Numbered from the stretch's first letter, positions 54,920 to 64,000 are shown. The stretch: 64,000 nucleotides of DNA from CBDHFF01 sp965262395 (GCA_965262395.1 OZ253531.1:620001-684000); one strand, 5' to 3'. The notes: generated from the letters alone by a model not told the origin. Numbers and translations are program-made.

Positions 54920-55098
54920 GTTTCTTTGTTGCAATTTTATTGCACTGAATAACCTTGAGTTAATCTATATTAATTTTTTATGCATAGGTGATCTGAATCT
55001 TTATTTATTTTTACATTAGAATTTTGGTATAATTTTAATATCAATGTGCTATTACCCTTGCTATACTAACTTTGTTCTGCTGTCATTGTTGTTGATTT

Positions 55099-55992
55099 AT
55101 GTTTTTTGATAACTCAAAATTTTTTGTGAGGTGTTTGTCGCATTCTTTTATTAAAGTTGTAGATCATGATGGCTTTGAATATGCAGGGTATTTAGCTTTC
55201 TTAGCCATACTCTCTTTTTTCCCTTTTTTATTTTTTTTCACTGCTATAGCAGCAAATTTTTCTAGTGTTATTGGCGCCACCAACCTTGGGCAACAGTTTG
55301 TTATATTGATTACAGAATATATTCCAGCGGATATTATTTCGGAAATTAAACCACGTATTGAAGAAATAGCTTCTGGTCCTCCACAAGGTCTGTTGACTCT
55401 TGCAATTGTTGGAGCTATTTGGACATCATCATCAGCGGTAGAAGGAATTAGAACGGTTCTTAATAGGGCTTGTAGGGTTAAAACCCAGCCTCCTTACGTA
55501 TTTCGTAGATTTATGAGTATAATACAGTTCTTCATTATAGTTACTGTTATTATGTCAGTAATGTTATCGTTCACCTTGATACCTGTGTTTTTTCAGTTAT
55601 TCAAATTTTTATTTGAAGATATGGTAGTATACAATTATGTTTGGGGATATATTAGGTATGGTATAAGTTTTATAGTTTTATTAATAGGACTATCCTGGTT
55701 GTATGTCATGATTCCTAATAAGCATCAGACATGGAAATCGGTGATTCCAGGGGCGTTCTTGGTAGTGTGTTTATGGATACTTGCAGCGACTGGTTTATCT
55801 TTTTATATCAAGTCTTTTCATCAGGTTAACTTGATATACGGAAGCCTGGCAGGATTCATTGTGGTTCTGCTGTTTTTTTATATACTCAGTTTTTGTTTTA
55901 TTTATGGTGCAGAATTTAATTATAATTTTTCAAAGGGTTCTAGGAAGCGCAACGAGCATCTAAGGCCTCCTATGTTCAAGCAAGATGATTAA
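55099..55992 (+). CDS. YihY/virulence factor BrkB family inner-membrane protein
   Basis: 297 residues, six membrane segments. N-terminal DGFEYAGYLAFLAILSFFPFLFFF and the C-terminal LIYGSLAGFIVVLLFFYILSFCFIYGAEFN match the family (once misnamed ribonuclease BN). Role is unclear; possibly lipid transport. It runs into convergent bioD after only 7 bp, the one convergent pair in the window without a repeat array. Confidence 0.93.
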   Translation: MFFDNSKFFVRCLSHSFIKVVDHDGFEYAGYLAFLAILSFFPFLFFFTAIAANFSSVIGATNLGQQFVILITEYIPADIISEIKPRIEEIASGPPQGLLTLAIVGAIWTSSSAVEGIRTVLNRACRVKTQPPYVFRRFMSIIQFFIIVTVIMSVMLSFTLIPVFFQLFKFLFEDMVVYNYVWGYIRYGISFIVLLIGLSWLYVMIPNKHQTWKSVIPGAFLVVCLWILAATGLSFYIKSFHQVNLIYGSLAGFIVVLLFFYILSFCFIYGAEFNYNFSKGSRKRNEHLRPPMFKQDD

Positions 55993-55999
55993 TTCTTTA

Positions 56000-56671
56000 T
56001 TATAAGATGATCGTTTCTATTATTTTATCTATAGATTCTTGGTTTTTCTCTTTACTATCTTCTGTGTCTTCATGAATGATAAGGTATATTGGTATGTCAG
56101 TAAAATTTTTTATAGTACATATAGTCTCTTCTATGTAATCAGTTCTTATGTTTTCGTTGATGATTATTGCTTTAACCTTTCTATTATATGATTCAATAGA
56201 TTTGATGGCGGTTAAAGTAGAGGTTATTGTACCAAGCTCTGTACTTATTACTAATATAATTTCTAGTTCAAGGTCTACTGCCAAATTAAGAAATGTTTTA
56301 TTATCATTAATTGGGGACATAATGCCTCCTGATCCTTCAATTAATAATGTCGCAGATTCATCATAATCATTGCAGAAATCAAGGATCTTATTATAATCTA
56401 TCGTAATATTTTCCAGATGAGCTGCTATATTGAGAGACAGGGGTGCTGATAGTCTGTATATCGAGAGTTTTTTGATATTTTGCTCTGTAATAGGTATATT
56501 TAAACTGTCTAGTAACTTGATAGTATCATTGTCTTGTGCGTTCCATCCAGATACTATTGGTTTTAGTACGTGTACACGTTTATTTGCATTTACTAATGTA
56601 CGACATAACTTGCATGTAATAAAGGTCTTACCATTTTCAGTATTTGTAGATGTTATTATATATTTTTTCAT
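56000..56671 (-). CDS. bioD: dethiobiotin synthetase
   Basis: ATP-dependent carboxylation of diaminopelargonate to dethiobiotin. 223 residues with the Walker-like loop ITSTNTENGKTFITCKLC (normally GTDTxVGKT), KPIVSGW, IEGSGGIMSPI and LVISTELGTITSTLTAI. ATG 56671 gives the usual N-terminus. It supplies the second biotin gene of the window, apart from bioC. Confidence 0.92.
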   Translation of the reverse strand: MKKYIITSTNTENGKTFITCKLCRTLVNANKRVHVLKPIVSGWNAQDNDTIKLLDSLNIPITEQNIKKLSIYRLSAPLSLNIAAHLENITIDYNKILDFCNDYDESATLLIEGSGGIMSPINDNKTFLNLAVDLELEIILVISTELGTITSTLTAIKSIESYNRKVKAIIINENIRTDYIEETICTIKNFTDIPIYLIIHEDTEDSKEKNQESIDKIIETIIL

Positions 56672-56735
56672 CTGCAATGTACCTTACTGACCCTCTTTCA
56701 ATTATAATCTTACTTATTGTATTGTTCAAGGTGAT

Positions 56736-56764
56736 TTGACTTCAGAGCATTTTTTTTGTATAAT
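56736..56764 (+). promoter_or_regulatory. predicted sigma70 promoter of ftsY
   Basis: TTGACT and a perfect TATAAT are separated by 17 nt, about 38 bp before the ftsY ATG. One of the best promoter matches in the window. Confidence 0.6.
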
Positions 56765-56802
56765 TTAGCATTGTTGTTGCATGGGTTTAATAATTTATAG
56801 AT

Positions 56803-57831
56803 ATGTCTTTTTCTAAGTTGTTTAATAAATTTAAAGGTCATAGTTCTGAGGTTGATGTGCTGGATAAGGCTAAGGATGAGGAGCCGCATAAGAAACCAGG
56901 TATCATGAGCACGTTGAAGAATTTTCTTATAAAAAGCTCTAATAAGATTAGTGATGGCATTGATGATATATTTAGATTTAAGAAACGCCTTGATGAGGAA
57001 TCATTGGATGATCTTGAAGATTTATTAATTTCTTCTGATATTGGTGCAAAAACCGCCTTGCAGCTTAGAGAAGCTGTGTCAAATATGAAATTCAATGATG
57101 TAGAGCTGAATGTTGAATTGATCAGGCGTAAGTTAGCTGATGAAATTTTTAATATGATCTGTGTTGCTGAAGAAGAATCTATAACTCTTGCTGAAGATAA
57201 AGTGAATGTTATCGTGATGTGTGGGGTTAACGGCAGTGGAAAGACCACAACAATCGGTAAATTGATCAATAAATATAAGTCCATGGGAAAGAGCGTTATG
57301 ATTGCGGCCTGTGATACATTCAGAGCGGCAGCACAAGAGCAGGTTGGTGTTTGGGCAGATCGTTTTGACTGTCCAGTAGTGGAGTCAGAGCAGGCCTGTG
57401 CCGACCCAGCTAGTGTTGCTTTTAATGCTTTGCAGCGAGCCAAGGATGAACAGTATGATGTTTTATTAATTGACACAGCTGGACGTTTACAAAATCAAAC
57501 AAATCTTATGCATGAATTATCTAAAATAGGTGGCGTGGTTAAGAAATTTGAGGAGCATATAAATTTATATAATATTTTGGTTATTGATGCTACCACAGGA
57601 CAAAATGCACACAGCCAAATTGATATTTTTAATAAATATATTCCTATAAGCGGATTAGTAGTAACAAAATTAGATAGTAGCTCTAAGGGTGGGGCAGTGG
57701 TGAGTATTATTGATAAATATAAGCTTCCTATATATTACGTAGGCCTTGGTGAGTCGTGTGATGATCTTCATGGCTTTGATGCAAGAGATTTTGCGTCTGC
57801 GATCGTTGCTCTTGATAGACAAGAGGCATAG
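56803..57831 (+). CDS. ftsY: signal recognition particle receptor FtsY
   Basis: SRP receptor GTPase at the inner membrane for co-translational insertion. 342 residues with a short charged N-terminal A region (about 40), the helical N domain (LDDLEDLLISSDIGAKTALQL) and the G domain: CGVNGSGKTTTIGKL, DTFRAAAQEQ, DTAGR, TKLDSSSKGG and the closing GLGESCDDLHGFDA. Length is normal for Rickettsiales. Confidence 0.96.
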   Translation: MSFSKLFNKFKGHSSEVDVLDKAKDEEPHKKPGIMSTLKNFLIKSSNKISDGIDDIFRFKKRLDEESLDDLEDLLISSDIGAKTALQLREAVSNMKFNDVELNVELIRRKLADEIFNMICVAEEESITLAEDKVNVIVMCGVNGSGKTTTIGKLINKYKSMGKSVMIAACDTFRAAAQEQVGVWADRFDCPVVESEQACADPASVAFNALQRAKDEQYDVLLIDTAGRLQNQTNLMHELSKIGGVVKKFEEHINLYNILVIDATTGQNAHSQIDIFNKYIPISGLVVTKLDSSSKGGAVVSIIDKYKLPIYYVGLGESCDDLHGFDARDFASAIVALDRQEA

Positions 57832-57894
57832 ATATATAGTTCTAGTTTGATCTATGGGCATGTACTATGTAGTGAATCATTTAGAAATTTATGC

Positions 57895-58335
57895 TTATAA
57901 TTTTGTACCAGTAGTGAATCATTCGCTTAAACTGCGGTGCTTCATATAGTTTTGAACTACGATTGTTTGGCTATTTTGTAATAGCCGATATCAACATTTA
58001 TGAATTAACTTGTACTATGTAATGAATCATTCGCTTAAACTGCGGTGCTTCATATAGTTTTGAACTACGATTGTTTGGCTATTTTGTAATAGCCGATATC
58101 AACATTTATGAATTAACTTGTACTATGTAGTGAATCATTCGCTTAAACTGCGGTGCTTCATATAGTTTTGAACTACGATTGTTTGGCTATTTTGTAATAG
58201 CCGATATCAACATTGATGAATTAACTTGTACTATGTAATGAATCATTCGCTTACACTGCGGTGCTTCATATAGTTTTGAACTACGATTGTTTGGCTATTT
58301 TGTAATAGCCGATGTCAACATTGATGAATTAACTT
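57895..58335. repeat. 108-bp tandem repeat with hairpin, four copies
   Basis: GAATCATTCGCTTA recurs near 57916, 58024, 58132 and 58240. Each unit contains the perfect stem GGCTATT-TTGT-AATAGCC (first at 57969-57986). Copies are over 97% identical. It lies between convergent ftsY and fumC; nothing further is seen to 58478. Confidence 0.95.
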
Positions 58336-58478
58336 AATAATCTTGATGTAGCCCAGAATTTTATTTCTTTATACAACCAGTGTTGAACTTGTACTTATTC
58401 ATGGCGCACAGGGCTACAATCTTACTTGTATTTCTATCTATTATTTTACTGTATTACAATCATTTTTTTATACTAGAC

Positions 58479-59873
58479 TCACTTTGGTTTTATCATTTCT
58501 TCTGGTTTAATTAATTGGTCGAATTCATCTGCTTTTACAAGTTTTAGTTCTACGGCTGACTCCTTAAGTGTCAGTCCTTTTTTATGTGCATGTTTTGCTA
58601 TTTTTGCGGCATTGTCGTACCCTATATGTGGATTTAATGCAGTTACTAGCATCAATGATTCATGTAACAATTTAGAAATTCTATCTGTGTTAGGGAGTAA
58701 TCCAACCAGGCATTTATCCGTGAAGCTTACAATGCCATCAGATAAGATCCTGATTGATTGCAACATATTTAGTATGATTACTGGCTTAAAAACATTTAAC
58801 TCAAAGTGTCCAGTTGCGCCGCCTATTGTAATTGTTGTGTTATTTCCCATGACTTGTGTGCAAATCATAGTTAATGCTTCGCACTGAGTTGGGTTAACTT
58901 TTCCTGGCATTATTGATGAACCAGGCTCATTTTCTGGTAAAATTAACTCTCCTATGCCACATCTTGGCCCTGAGCCCAGCATTCTAATATCATTTGCTAT
59001 TTTCATTAAACTTGATGCTAGGACATTCAATGCTCCACTCAATTCAATCATTGCATCATGAGCTGCAAGAGCTTCAAATTTATTTGGTGCAGATAAGAAT
59101 GGTAAGTTAGTTGTACGAGACACTTCTTTTGCAAATGCTTCAGCAAAACCCTGTTTTGAATTGATACCAGTACCTACCGCAGTCCCACCTTGTGCTAATT
59201 CGTATACATTTTCCAGAGCTAATTTAACTCGTGATTTTCCTTTTTTTATTTGTGTGAGGTAGCCAGAGAATTCTTGCCCTAAAGTTAGGGGGGTGGCATC
59301 TTGAAGGTGAGTTCTACCTATTTTGATTATTTTCTGAAATTCATCAGTTTTTTTCTGTAATTCAGCTTCTATTTTTTCTAAAGCAGGGATTAATGATTTA
59401 TTTACCTCTAAGGCAGTAGCTATGTGCATAGCGGTAGGAAAGGTATCATTAGATGACTGTCCTTTATTGACATGGTCATTTGGATGAACTGGATCTTTGC
59501 TTCCCAATTTTCCTTTTAAAAGTTCTATAGCTCTATTGGCTATGACTTCATTGGCATTCATATTAGATTGAGTGCCTGAGCCAGTTTGCCAAACTACTAA
59601 TGGGAAATGTTCATCAAGTTTCCCTTGTGATACTTCTTCAGCTGCAGTGCATATGACATTACCAATATTCTTATCTAAAATCCCTAGATCCATATTTACC
59701 TTGGCAGCAGAATATTTAATTATACCCAAGGCATGTACTAATGCGAGAGGCATTTTTTCATTACTAATATTGAAATTTTCCAATGATCTTTGAGTTTGCG
59801 CTCCCCAGTAGCGATCACCAGGCACCTCTATCTCTCCAAAACTATCAAACTCGATGCGTTTATTATTAGACAT
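58479..59873 (-). CDS. fumC: fumarate hydratase class II
   Basis: TCA cycle enzyme interconverting fumarate and malate, iron-free tetramer. 464 residues with GSGTQSNMNANEVIANRA, GRTHLQDATPLTLGQEF and the signature GSSIMPGKVNPTQCEA containing the catalytic serine. It is the first of a minus-strand series fumC, folD, fabI, chpT, though the genes are separated by gaps. Confidence 0.96.
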   Translation of the reverse strand: MSNNKRIEFDSFGEIEVPGDRYWGAQTQRSLENFNISNEKMPLALVHALGIIKYSAAKVNMDLGILDKNIGNVICTAAEEVSQGKLDEHFPLVVWQTGSGTQSNMNANEVIANRAIELLKGKLGSKDPVHPNDHVNKGQSSNDTFPTAMHIATALEVNKSLIPALEKIEAELQKKTDEFQKIIKIGRTHLQDATPLTLGQEFSGYLTQIKKGKSRVKLALENVYELAQGGTAVGTGINSKQGFAEAFAKEVSRTTNLPFLSAPNKFEALAAHDAMIELSGALNVLASSLMKIANDIRMLGSGPRCGIGELILPENEPGSSIMPGKVNPTQCEALTMICTQVMGNNTTITIGGATGHFELNVFKPVIILNMLQSIRILSDGIVSFTDKCLVGLLPNTDRISKLLHESLMLVTALNPHIGYDNAAKIAKHAHKKGLTLKESAVELKLVKADEFDQLIKPEEMIKPK

Positions 59874-59935
59874 TGCTGTAATCTCAAAATATTCCTAATC
59901 TAGCATAGATTATTTTATAGAGGGCTATAAGTCAA

Positions 59936-61111
59936 CTAATTCTTCTTTTCAGTATTAGCAGAAGCAGCTTCTTGTGCCTCTGCCATGTTATATATATTTT
60001 TCATCAGCATGGCTATTGTCATTGGCCCCACTCCTCCTGGCACAGGCGTGATTACTCCGGCTCTTTTTACGACCTCCTCGTATTCAACATCACCAACAAG
60101 CTTTCCATCTTTGTTTCTGTTGATGCCTACATCTATGACGATGGCACCTCGTTTTACATGGTCACGGGTAATCAATCCCGCTTTTCCTGCAGCAACAACT
60201 AATATATCGGCAGTTCTGCATTCATTCTCTAATAATTCTTCACCGGAGTGAATGTGCAATACCGATACTGTTGCATTATAGTTTAATAATACTTGTGCCA
60301 TGGGAGCGCCAACTAGATTAGATCTGCCAACGACAGCGGCCTTTAATCCACTTAGGTCTAAGTCTTTTATATCCTTAGGTATGTTGCCCCACTTTTTCTC
60401 TGGGTTGCTTGCAGGTAAGCTGCTTATTCTCTCTTTTATTGCTTGCTTAATTAAGAATAAACATGCTTCTGGTGTGCATGGTAAGGAGTGATCTATTTCC
60501 ATAAATTTTGTTTCTGAGGGATAAACCTCTTTTGTAACGGGATCTTTCTTCATAAGAGTAGAGCTCTTCAGAGAAAGTAATAAATGACTGGTAATGCGGT
60601 CGGCATCTTTCGCAGGTGCGATCATGTCTATAATTTCTGTAGAGTATATAGTTACTAATTGTTGTCCGTAAGGGGTATCTTTTGCAGTTTCCCAATTCCT
60701 CAGATCCTTCGGATTATTCCCAAACAATTTAAAGCTACGTATTCCTTCTTTTGTTAAATTATTTAGACTATATGCTATATATTTCTCTATGATATTAGAC
60801 ATGATCGGTAGTTGTAGCAAGATACCATGCGTGTTTCTGTCAGTATTTGCTGTTTTAATACATTTTTCTAACTCATCATATGAGCCAATCTTCTTTATTT
60901 CAACGTTTATACCCAGATTTTCGGCTCTTTCCTTCTTTTTTTTAACATATATTGCGCTTGCAGGATCGGCCTTGCCATCTTTATCCAATGTTAATATTGC
61001 GAGTAAGGAGGGTGTTTTATTGTATTTTGATTTAAATTTGCCGATAAAGCTCTTTAGCTGCTCACATATTAAGTCAGCTTCTTTTTTTCCATCTAATATT
61101 ATTGCCGACAT
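59936..61111 (-). CDS. folD: methylenetetrahydrofolate dehydrogenase/cyclohydrolase with insertions
   Basis: Bifunctional enzyme giving 10-formyl-THF and NADPH. Catalytic lysine in YVKKKK near residue 57, GILLQLPI, PAKDAD, PCTPEA, VVGRSNLVGAPMA and PVPGGVGPMT are all present. At 391 residues it is about 100 longer than normal: extra segments lie at about 106-164, before PCTP and between PCTP and VVGRS (about 217-250). Substrate-loop residues D-G-F after PAKDAD are replaced (RIT), so activity may be changed. Confidence 0.92.
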   Translation of the reverse strand: MSAIILDGKKEADLICEQLKSFIGKFKSKYNKTPSLLAILTLDKDGKADPASAIYVKKKKERAENLGINVEIKKIGSYDELEKCIKTANTDRNTHGILLQLPIMSNIIEKYIAYSLNNLTKEGIRSFKLFGNNPKDLRNWETAKDTPYGQQLVTIYSTEIIDMIAPAKDADRITSHLLLSLKSSTLMKKDPVTKEVYPSETKFMEIDHSLPCTPEACLFLIKQAIKERISSLPASNPEKKWGNIPKDIKDLDLSGLKAAVVGRSNLVGAPMAQVLLNYNATVSVLHIHSGEELLENECRTADILVVAAGKAGLITRDHVKRGAIVIDVGINRNKDGKLVGDVEYEEVVKRAGVITPVPGGVGPMTIAMLMKNIYNMAEAQEAASANTEKKN

Positions 61112-61176
61112 ATTTCTAACTCAAAACATCTTGATTAGTAACATATGATTAATCTGTTATTAACAACAGAAAATAT

Positions 61177-62001
61177 TTACTTAGAACTTTTTTCGTCTTG
61201 ATCCTGGAGTTGCTTAAGTAAATAACGCTCACTACACATACCAAGTACATGATATCCGCCATCCACAAAAATTGAATCTCCTGTAGTGCCAGATCCTAGG
61301 TCACTTAACAAATAAAGCGCACTATTTCCTACTTCATCTATAGTAATTCCTCTTTCCAAGGGAGCATTGTTTTCATTCCAAGTCATTATGTGTTTGAAAT
61401 CTCCGATACCTGCAGATGCTAGGGTTCGTACAGGACCAGCAGAAATTGCGTTTACTCTAATATTTTTATGACCTAGGTCATAAGCTAGATATTTTACACT
61501 TGCTTCAAGGGCTGCTTTCGCCACGCCCATCACATTATAATGAGGAATAACTCTGTTTGCGCCTATATATGTTAGTGCAATTACACTTCCGCCGTTTTTC
61601 ATCAAGTGTTGTGCTTTATTAACTATTGAACATAATGAGTAACATGAAATATTCATGGTATTAAGGAAGTTTTCACGTGAAGTATTAACATATCCACCAT
61701 TATTTAATTCATCCTTATCAGAAAAAGCTATAGCATGAACTATAAAGTCTATATTGTCCCATATTTTTGCTACATCATCAAATAGTCCATTTATCGATTC
61801 TTTATCAGATACATCACAGAGTAGTACATCTTGTATTTCAACATTTGCTGTTAAATTCCGTATTCGTTTCTCTATTGCAGCATTAGGATAAGTTAATATT
61901 ACTTCTGCACCTTCTTGAATTAATTTATCGGTTATTCCCCAAGCAATGGACATTTTATTGGCCACTCCCATAACAATGCCTTTCTTTCCTTTCATTAACA
62001 T
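61177..62001 (-). CDS. fabI: enoyl-[acyl-carrier-protein] reductase (NADH)
   Basis: Last step of each fatty acid elongation cycle. About 274 residues of the SDR superfamily: KGIVMGVANKMSIAWGITD at the N-terminus, the catalytic YNVMGVAKAALEASVKYLA (Tyr and Lys 7 apart), and GPVRTLASAGIGDF. Start taken at ATG 62001; ATG 61995 is also plausible. Typical FabI rather than FabV/FabK. Confidence 0.95.
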   Translation of the reverse strand: MLMKGKKGIVMGVANKMSIAWGITDKLIQEGAEVILTYPNAAIEKRIRNLTANVEIQDVLLCDVSDKESINGLFDDVAKIWDNIDFIVHAIAFSDKDELNNGGYVNTSRENFLNTMNISCYSLCSIVNKAQHLMKNGGSVIALTYIGANRVIPHYNVMGVAKAALEASVKYLAYDLGHKNIRVNAISAGPVRTLASAGIGDFKHIMTWNENNAPLERGITIDEVGNSALYLLSDLGSGTTGDSIFVDGGYHVLGMCSERYLLKQLQDQDEKSSK

Positions 62002-62062
62002 CAAGCACCATACCAGCTAAGCATTACAACATCGATATGCTAGCGTTCCAATAACAAATTGT

Positions 62063-62640
62063 CAATTACTGATTAATAATTTTACAAACCTTGATCATCA
62101 GATATGTATAAATTGGATCTTATTTGTTATCTATTGGGGGGTGTATCTCAAGTTTCAGTTCTTTTACTGATTAATAATTTTATAAACCTTGATCATTAGA
62201 TATGTATAAATTGGATCTTATTTGTTATCTATTGGGGGGTGTATCTCAAGTTTCAGTTCTTTTACTGATTAATAATTTTATAAACCTTGATCATTAGATA
62301 TGTATAAATTGGATCTTATTTGTTATCTATTGGGGGGTGTATCTCAAGTTTCAGTTCTTTTACTGATTAATAATTTTATAAACCTTGATCATTAGATATG
62401 TATAAATTGGATCTTATTTGTTATCTATTGGGGGGTGTATCTCAAGTTTCAGTTCTTTTACTGATTAATAATTTTATAAACCTTGATCATTAGATATGTG
62501 GATCTTATTTGTTATCTATTGGGGGGCGTATCTCAAGTTTCAGTTCTTTTACTGATTAATAATTTTACAAACCTTGATCATTAGATATGTATAAATTGGA
62601 TCTTATTTGTTATCTATTGGGGGGTGTATCTCAAGTTTCA
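62063..62640. repeat. 98-bp tandem repeat of the chpT-like 3' end, six copies
   Basis: TACTGATTAATAATTTTA recurs about every 98 bp from near 62067 to 62555. The copy nearest the gene holds its terminal codons (encoding LKLEIHPPIDNK and stop), and the others repeat those. One copy lacks 12 bp. Identity is over 97%. Confidence 0.95.
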
Positions 62641-63346
62641 GTTCTTTCTTATTGTTGCTTGCCTTAAATAGTAAAGCAGATTGTTGTATTAATAGTGATG
62701 TCCAAAAAGGTTGTATATTATCTATACCAGGTTCTATCTCTTGGCTAAAATTATTTAGTAATCCAAGGCTAGTAAGACTGCCATACTCCATATCGGATCC
62801 ATGGTTCATAGCGATTATAGTTATTGATTGCGAATCTTTTATTTCTATAACCAATTCTTTTATGCTTAAGCTCATTTCGGTCATTACAATAATACAATTG
62901 TATAGTATTTGTTTTACGTTTGCGTCAATGTTGACAGTTCTTACATCTTCTGTTGTTACAACTCTCACCTCTATTTGCTTTCTTTTAAGAAAATTTTGAA
63001 TCTCCTCTTTGCATTCCAGGGCGGATTCGAGTATATTACTTGTAATATGGCTATAAGCAGAGCGCAGAAATATTATTCTACTGACACTATCTTTTGTGCT
63101 ATCTGTAATGATCGATAAAGCAAGTTGTTTTTGGCTTTCATCAGAGGCTAGATCAGACTTACTTAATATATCTAGCGCGCAGTAAGAAGAATTTATGGGG
63201 CTGGCCATATCATGACACAGTTTTGCAGACAATAACCTCACGATCTTCAGCATTTTATCTAATTTAATGGTAACTTTACCGTTAACTAACTTCATCACAA
63301 TGCCGATGTGGTAAGATTGATAAAACATCCTATACGGATTCACCAT
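62603..63346 (-). CDS. ChpT-like histidine phosphotransferase
   Basis: ChpT relays phosphate from the CckA kinase to CtrA and CpdR in alphaproteobacteria. About 247 residues from ATG 63346 (ATG 63295 is also possible). The phosphoacceptor helix SAKLCHDMASPINSS near residue 45-60 has the His-Asp and Pro of the family (family: LCHDLVSP), followed by a second helix and a degenerate histidine-kinase-like ATPase domain. Points to a CckA-ChpT-CtrA circuit elsewhere. Its 3' end seeds the following array. Confidence 0.82.
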   Translation of the reverse strand: MVNPYRMFYQSYHIGIVMKLVNGKVTIKLDKMLKIVRLLSAKLCHDMASPINSSYCALDILSKSDLASDESQKQLALSIITDSTKDSVSRIIFLRSAYSHITSNILESALECKEEIQNFLKRKQIEVRVVTTEDVRTVNIDANVKQILYNCIIVMTEMSLSIKELVIEIKDSQSITIIAMNHGSDMEYGSLTSLGLLNNFSQEIEPGIDNIQPFWTSLLIQQSALLFKASNNKKELKLEIHPPIDNK

Positions 63347-63458
63347 ATTTTGCAACAGATATTAAAATATATATTATTTTAGATCACTATATTAATAGCA
63401 TAATATTATTATTTTAATTTATTATACTACTTATAATATCAATTATTTCTTAATTTAG

Positions 63459-63487
63459 TTGAATTCTTTTTCTTAAAGTTGTATGTT
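63459..63487 (+). promoter_or_regulatory. predicted sigma70 promoter of acnA
   Basis: TTGAAT and TATGTT are 17 nt apart, about 42 bp before the acnA ATG. Confidence 0.45.
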
Positions 63488-63528
63488 GTGCTATGTATGT
63501 ATATGTAATATTTATTTTGGTATAGACT

Positions 63529-64000
63529 ATGTCGTTAGATTCATTTGGGGCGAAAAGAGAATTAAATGTTGGTGAGAAGAGCTATATCTACTTTGATATA
63601 GGTGCGTGTGGAGATATAGTAAATAAATTACCTAAATCTTTGAAGGTTTTGCTAGAAAATTTACTCAGATATGAGGACGGAAAGACCGTTACAAAAAATG
63701 ATATAGAGAATCTATTAGGGTGGCTAAAGGAAGGCAAATCTACCCATGAAATTGCATATAGGCCAGCCAGGGTATTAATGCAGGATTTTACAGGTGTGCC
63801 AGCTATTGTGGATCTAGCAGCGATGAGAGATGCAATGGTGAAGTTGGGAGGAGATGCAACTAAAATTAATCCGATGGTACCTATAGATTTAGTAATAGAC
63901 CACTCAGTGCAGGTTGATAGATTTGGAAGTGTTGATTCTTACAAAATTAACGTGGAACATGAAATGAGAAGAAATAAGGAACGATATGAGTTTCTAAGAT
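63529..64000 (+). CDS. acnA: aconitate hydratase, 5' part (cut by window end)
   Basis: TCA cycle enzyme isomerising citrate and isocitrate with a 4Fe-4S cluster. The first 157 codons are present: MSLDSFGAKRELNVGEKSYI, LPKSLKVLLENLLRYEDG, EIAYRPARVLMQDFTGVPAI, VDLAAMRDAM, and DLVIDHSVQVD are all characteristic of AcnA. The frame is open to the end of the window, so length and the cluster cysteines cannot be checked. Confidence 0.95.
   Translation, partial: MSLDSFGAKRELNVGEKSYIYFDIGACGDIVNKLPKSLKVLLENLLRYEDGKTVTKNDIENLLGWLKEGKSTHEIAYRPARVLMQDFTGVPAIVDLAAMRDAMVKLGGDATKINPMVPIDLVIDHSVQVDRFGSVDSYKINVEHEMRRNKERYEFLR

Noticed and set aside
56838..57476. 212-codon frame antisense to ftsY
   Set aside because: It lies fully inside ftsY on the opposite strand and shows no family features.

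Overview
This 64 kb window is AT-rich, dense in single-copy bacterial housekeeping genes, and unusual for its long intergenic tandem repeats. Gene content and sequence style (PmbA, TimA/Tim44-like protein, SecB, membrane-anchored cytochrome c, ChpT-like phosphotransferase, short ProS without an editing insertion, BioC/BioD, PPDK-regulatory kinase, TIGR02186 next to a TauE/SafE permease) point to an alphaproteobacterium of the order Rickettsiales. It most resembles an Ehrlichia/Anaplasmataceae-type or Midichloriaceae-type intracellular bacterium, and it keeps at least two flagellar export-gate genes (fliP, fliO). The exact genus cannot be fixed from the window alone.

Layout. 0-0.6 kb: a decayed small gene whose 3' end is copied in tandem. 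0.7-2.4 kb: truA and a complex repeat array. 2.4-13.2 kb: an accessory block, all on the minus strand, of large proteins with no recognised family: coiled-coil-like, Ala-rich repeat (split by a 2-nt frameshift), internally duplicated with a basic 17-residue repeat, and others; these look like secreted effector or surface candidates. 13.6-28 kb: atpG-folE, pmbA, mrp-tatC, dapD, a zinc-ribbon protein with a divergent ftsW, timA/secB, a TauE-TIGR02186-Usp-like-folK-folP operon, and tRNA-Asp. 28-32 kb: ppsR, fliP/fliO with an unknown partner, and a cytochrome c. 32.4-34.7 kb: a second small accessory block, with one decayed gene carrying a decapeptide repeat and one 514-aa membrane-anchored unknown. 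34.9-64 kb: lpdA, carA, an acidic unknown, nuoI, a Gln/Pro/Gly/Tyr-repeat membrane protein, serS, brnQ, proS, dxs, bioC, an ankyrin-like secreted protein, a polyprenyl synthase, an FKBP-like protein, a dicarboxylate symporter, YihY, bioD, ftsY, fumC, folD, fabI, a chpT-like gene and the start of acnA.

Functions that hang together. Folate is represented by folE, folK, folP and folD; biotin by bioC and bioD; isoprenoids by dxs and a short-chain prenyl synthase; central carbon and respiration by lpdA, fumC, acnA, nuoI, cytochrome c and atpG; protein export by tatC, secB and ftsY; lysine/DAP by dapD.

The main architectural discovery is that nearly all tandem arrays lie immediately downstream of gene 3' ends, chiefly between convergent genes, and many repeat units contain the last codons and stop codon of the neighbouring gene. 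Regions between divergent genes, where promoters sit, are almost free of arrays. Several units carry perfect inverted repeats. One array is about 45 copies of a 10-bp unit seeded by the end of brnQ.
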